From Methylomarinum sp964442675 (GTDB lineage Bacteria; Pseudomonadota; Gammaproteobacteria; Methylococcales; Methylomonadaceae), in NCBI GenBank assembly GCA_964442675.1, contig CAYUAE010000120.1, positions 1 through 6,263 of the forward strand: a DNA stretch of 6,263 nt, given 5' to 3'. Positions 5,748 through 6,263 of the stretch are shown here, in pieces. The stretch's first letter is position 1, and every line of letters starts with the position of its first letter. The notes under the pieces are model-generated. The model did not search any database. It was given only the letters and a program-made list of their open reading frames with translations, and was not told the DNA's origin. A program made the translations under genes and the position numbers.

Positions 5748-6263
5748 TGGGGTCAACGTATCTATCCGATCCGCTGATTTTTTTGATTGATACGGTTTTT
5801 TCACTGTATATTCTGGCGGTTGCATTGCGTTTTTTATTGCAATGGAGTCATGCGGATTTTTACAATCCGGTTTCTCAGGTTATCGTGAAAATTACCCATC
5901 CGCCCCTGAGGTTGCTGCGCCGTATTGTGCCGCCTTTAGGTAAAGTTGATACCTCGGCTTTGCTGCTGTTAATGTTGTTGCAGATGTTCTCTGATTTCAG
6001 CATTTTTGCAATCAAAGGCGTGATGGTCGGTTTGCCGGCGTTGATGATTATTTCGCTGACGCAGTTGATGAGTTTGTTCATCAATATTTTTATCTTTATG
6101 ATTTTTGCCAGAGCTATATTGAGCTGGATTGCAATAGGCTATCATAATGCAGCAACATCGGTTTTATATAGTCTCAGCGAGCCGGTATTGCGTTTTTTTC
6201 GACGTATGACCCCCGATTTAGGCGGCATCGATTTATCGCCGTTGGTCGCCTTGATTTTTCTGC
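5747..6263 (+). CDS. yggT: YggT-family integral membrane protein, 3' end cut by window
   Basis: This is a YggT/Ycf19-family inner-membrane protein. The exact function is not established; family members have been linked to osmotic tolerance and, in other bacteria and plastids, to cell or plastid division. The visible 172 residues (E. coli 188) contain two copies of the YGGT unit. Copy one has RFLLQW (28-33), FYNPVSQ (38-44) and PPLRLLRRIVPPLGKVDTSA (52-71). Copy two has RAILSW (122-127) and SEPVLRFFRRMTPDLGGIDL (144-163). Each combines hydrophobic helices with an amphipathic basic segment, the mark of internal duplication. Start ATG 5747-5749 shares its A with the proC stop TAA; GGAG at 5736-5739 is 7 bases upstream, so translation is probably coupled to proC. 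No stop is reached by the last base, and roughly 15-25 residues are likely missing. There is no truncating defect other than the window edge. Confidence 0.93.
   Translation, partial: MGSTYLSDPLIFLIDTVFSLYILAVALRFLLQWSHADFYNPVSQVIVKITHPPLRLLRRIVPPLGKVDTSALLLLMLLQMFSDFSIFAIKGVMVGLPALMIISLTQLMSLFINIFIFMIFARAILSWIAIGYHNAATSVLYSLSEPVLRFFRRMTPDLGGIDLSPLVALIFL

Overview
The window is a conserved chromosomal housekeeping segment from a bacterium, almost certainly a gammaproteobacterium. The order rplU-rpmA-obgE-proB, then a reversed rpsT, then murJ matches the arrangement known from Pseudomonas and relatives. The proteins resemble gammaproteobacterial forms: L27 has no Firmicutes-type leader, and S20 is 87 aa. 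Base composition is moderate. A Methylococcales-like or similar aquatic gammaproteobacterium would fit, but the sequence alone does not fix the genus.

Layout. Bases 1-295 hold the 3' part of rplU (ribosomal protein L21). Its 5' end is unreadable and there is an in-frame TAA at 110-112. rpmA (L27) follows after 17 bases, and a strong intrinsic terminator at 595-623 closes this ribosomal pair. obgE (ribosome-assembly GTPase) and proB (glutamate 5-kinase) form a second + strand unit and overlap by about 14-20 bases. A perfect 16-bp inverted repeat at 2882-2918 serves as a two-way terminator between proB and the convergent rpsT (S20). rpsT has a near-consensus sigma70 promoter with a GC-rich discriminator, followed by a short leader without a visible Shine-Dalgarno. 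Divergent from it, murJ (lipid II flippase) starts at TTG behind a clear AAGGAG. It is followed by proC (pyrroline-5-carboxylate reductase) and a yggT-family membrane protein gene cut by the window end. No terminator separates these three, so they probably form one transcript.

Functionally, the window combines large- and small-subunit ribosomal proteins with a 50S assembly GTPase, the first and last enzymes of proline synthesis (proB, proC; proA is not here), and cell-envelope functions (murJ, yggT).

No RNA genes, mobile elements, CRISPR arrays or accessory systems were found, and nothing points to an undescribed biological system. The points most worth checking are the damaged rplU 5' end (probably a contig-end artefact), the rpsT promoter and leader, the TTG start of murJ, and the placement of proC-yggT after murJ.
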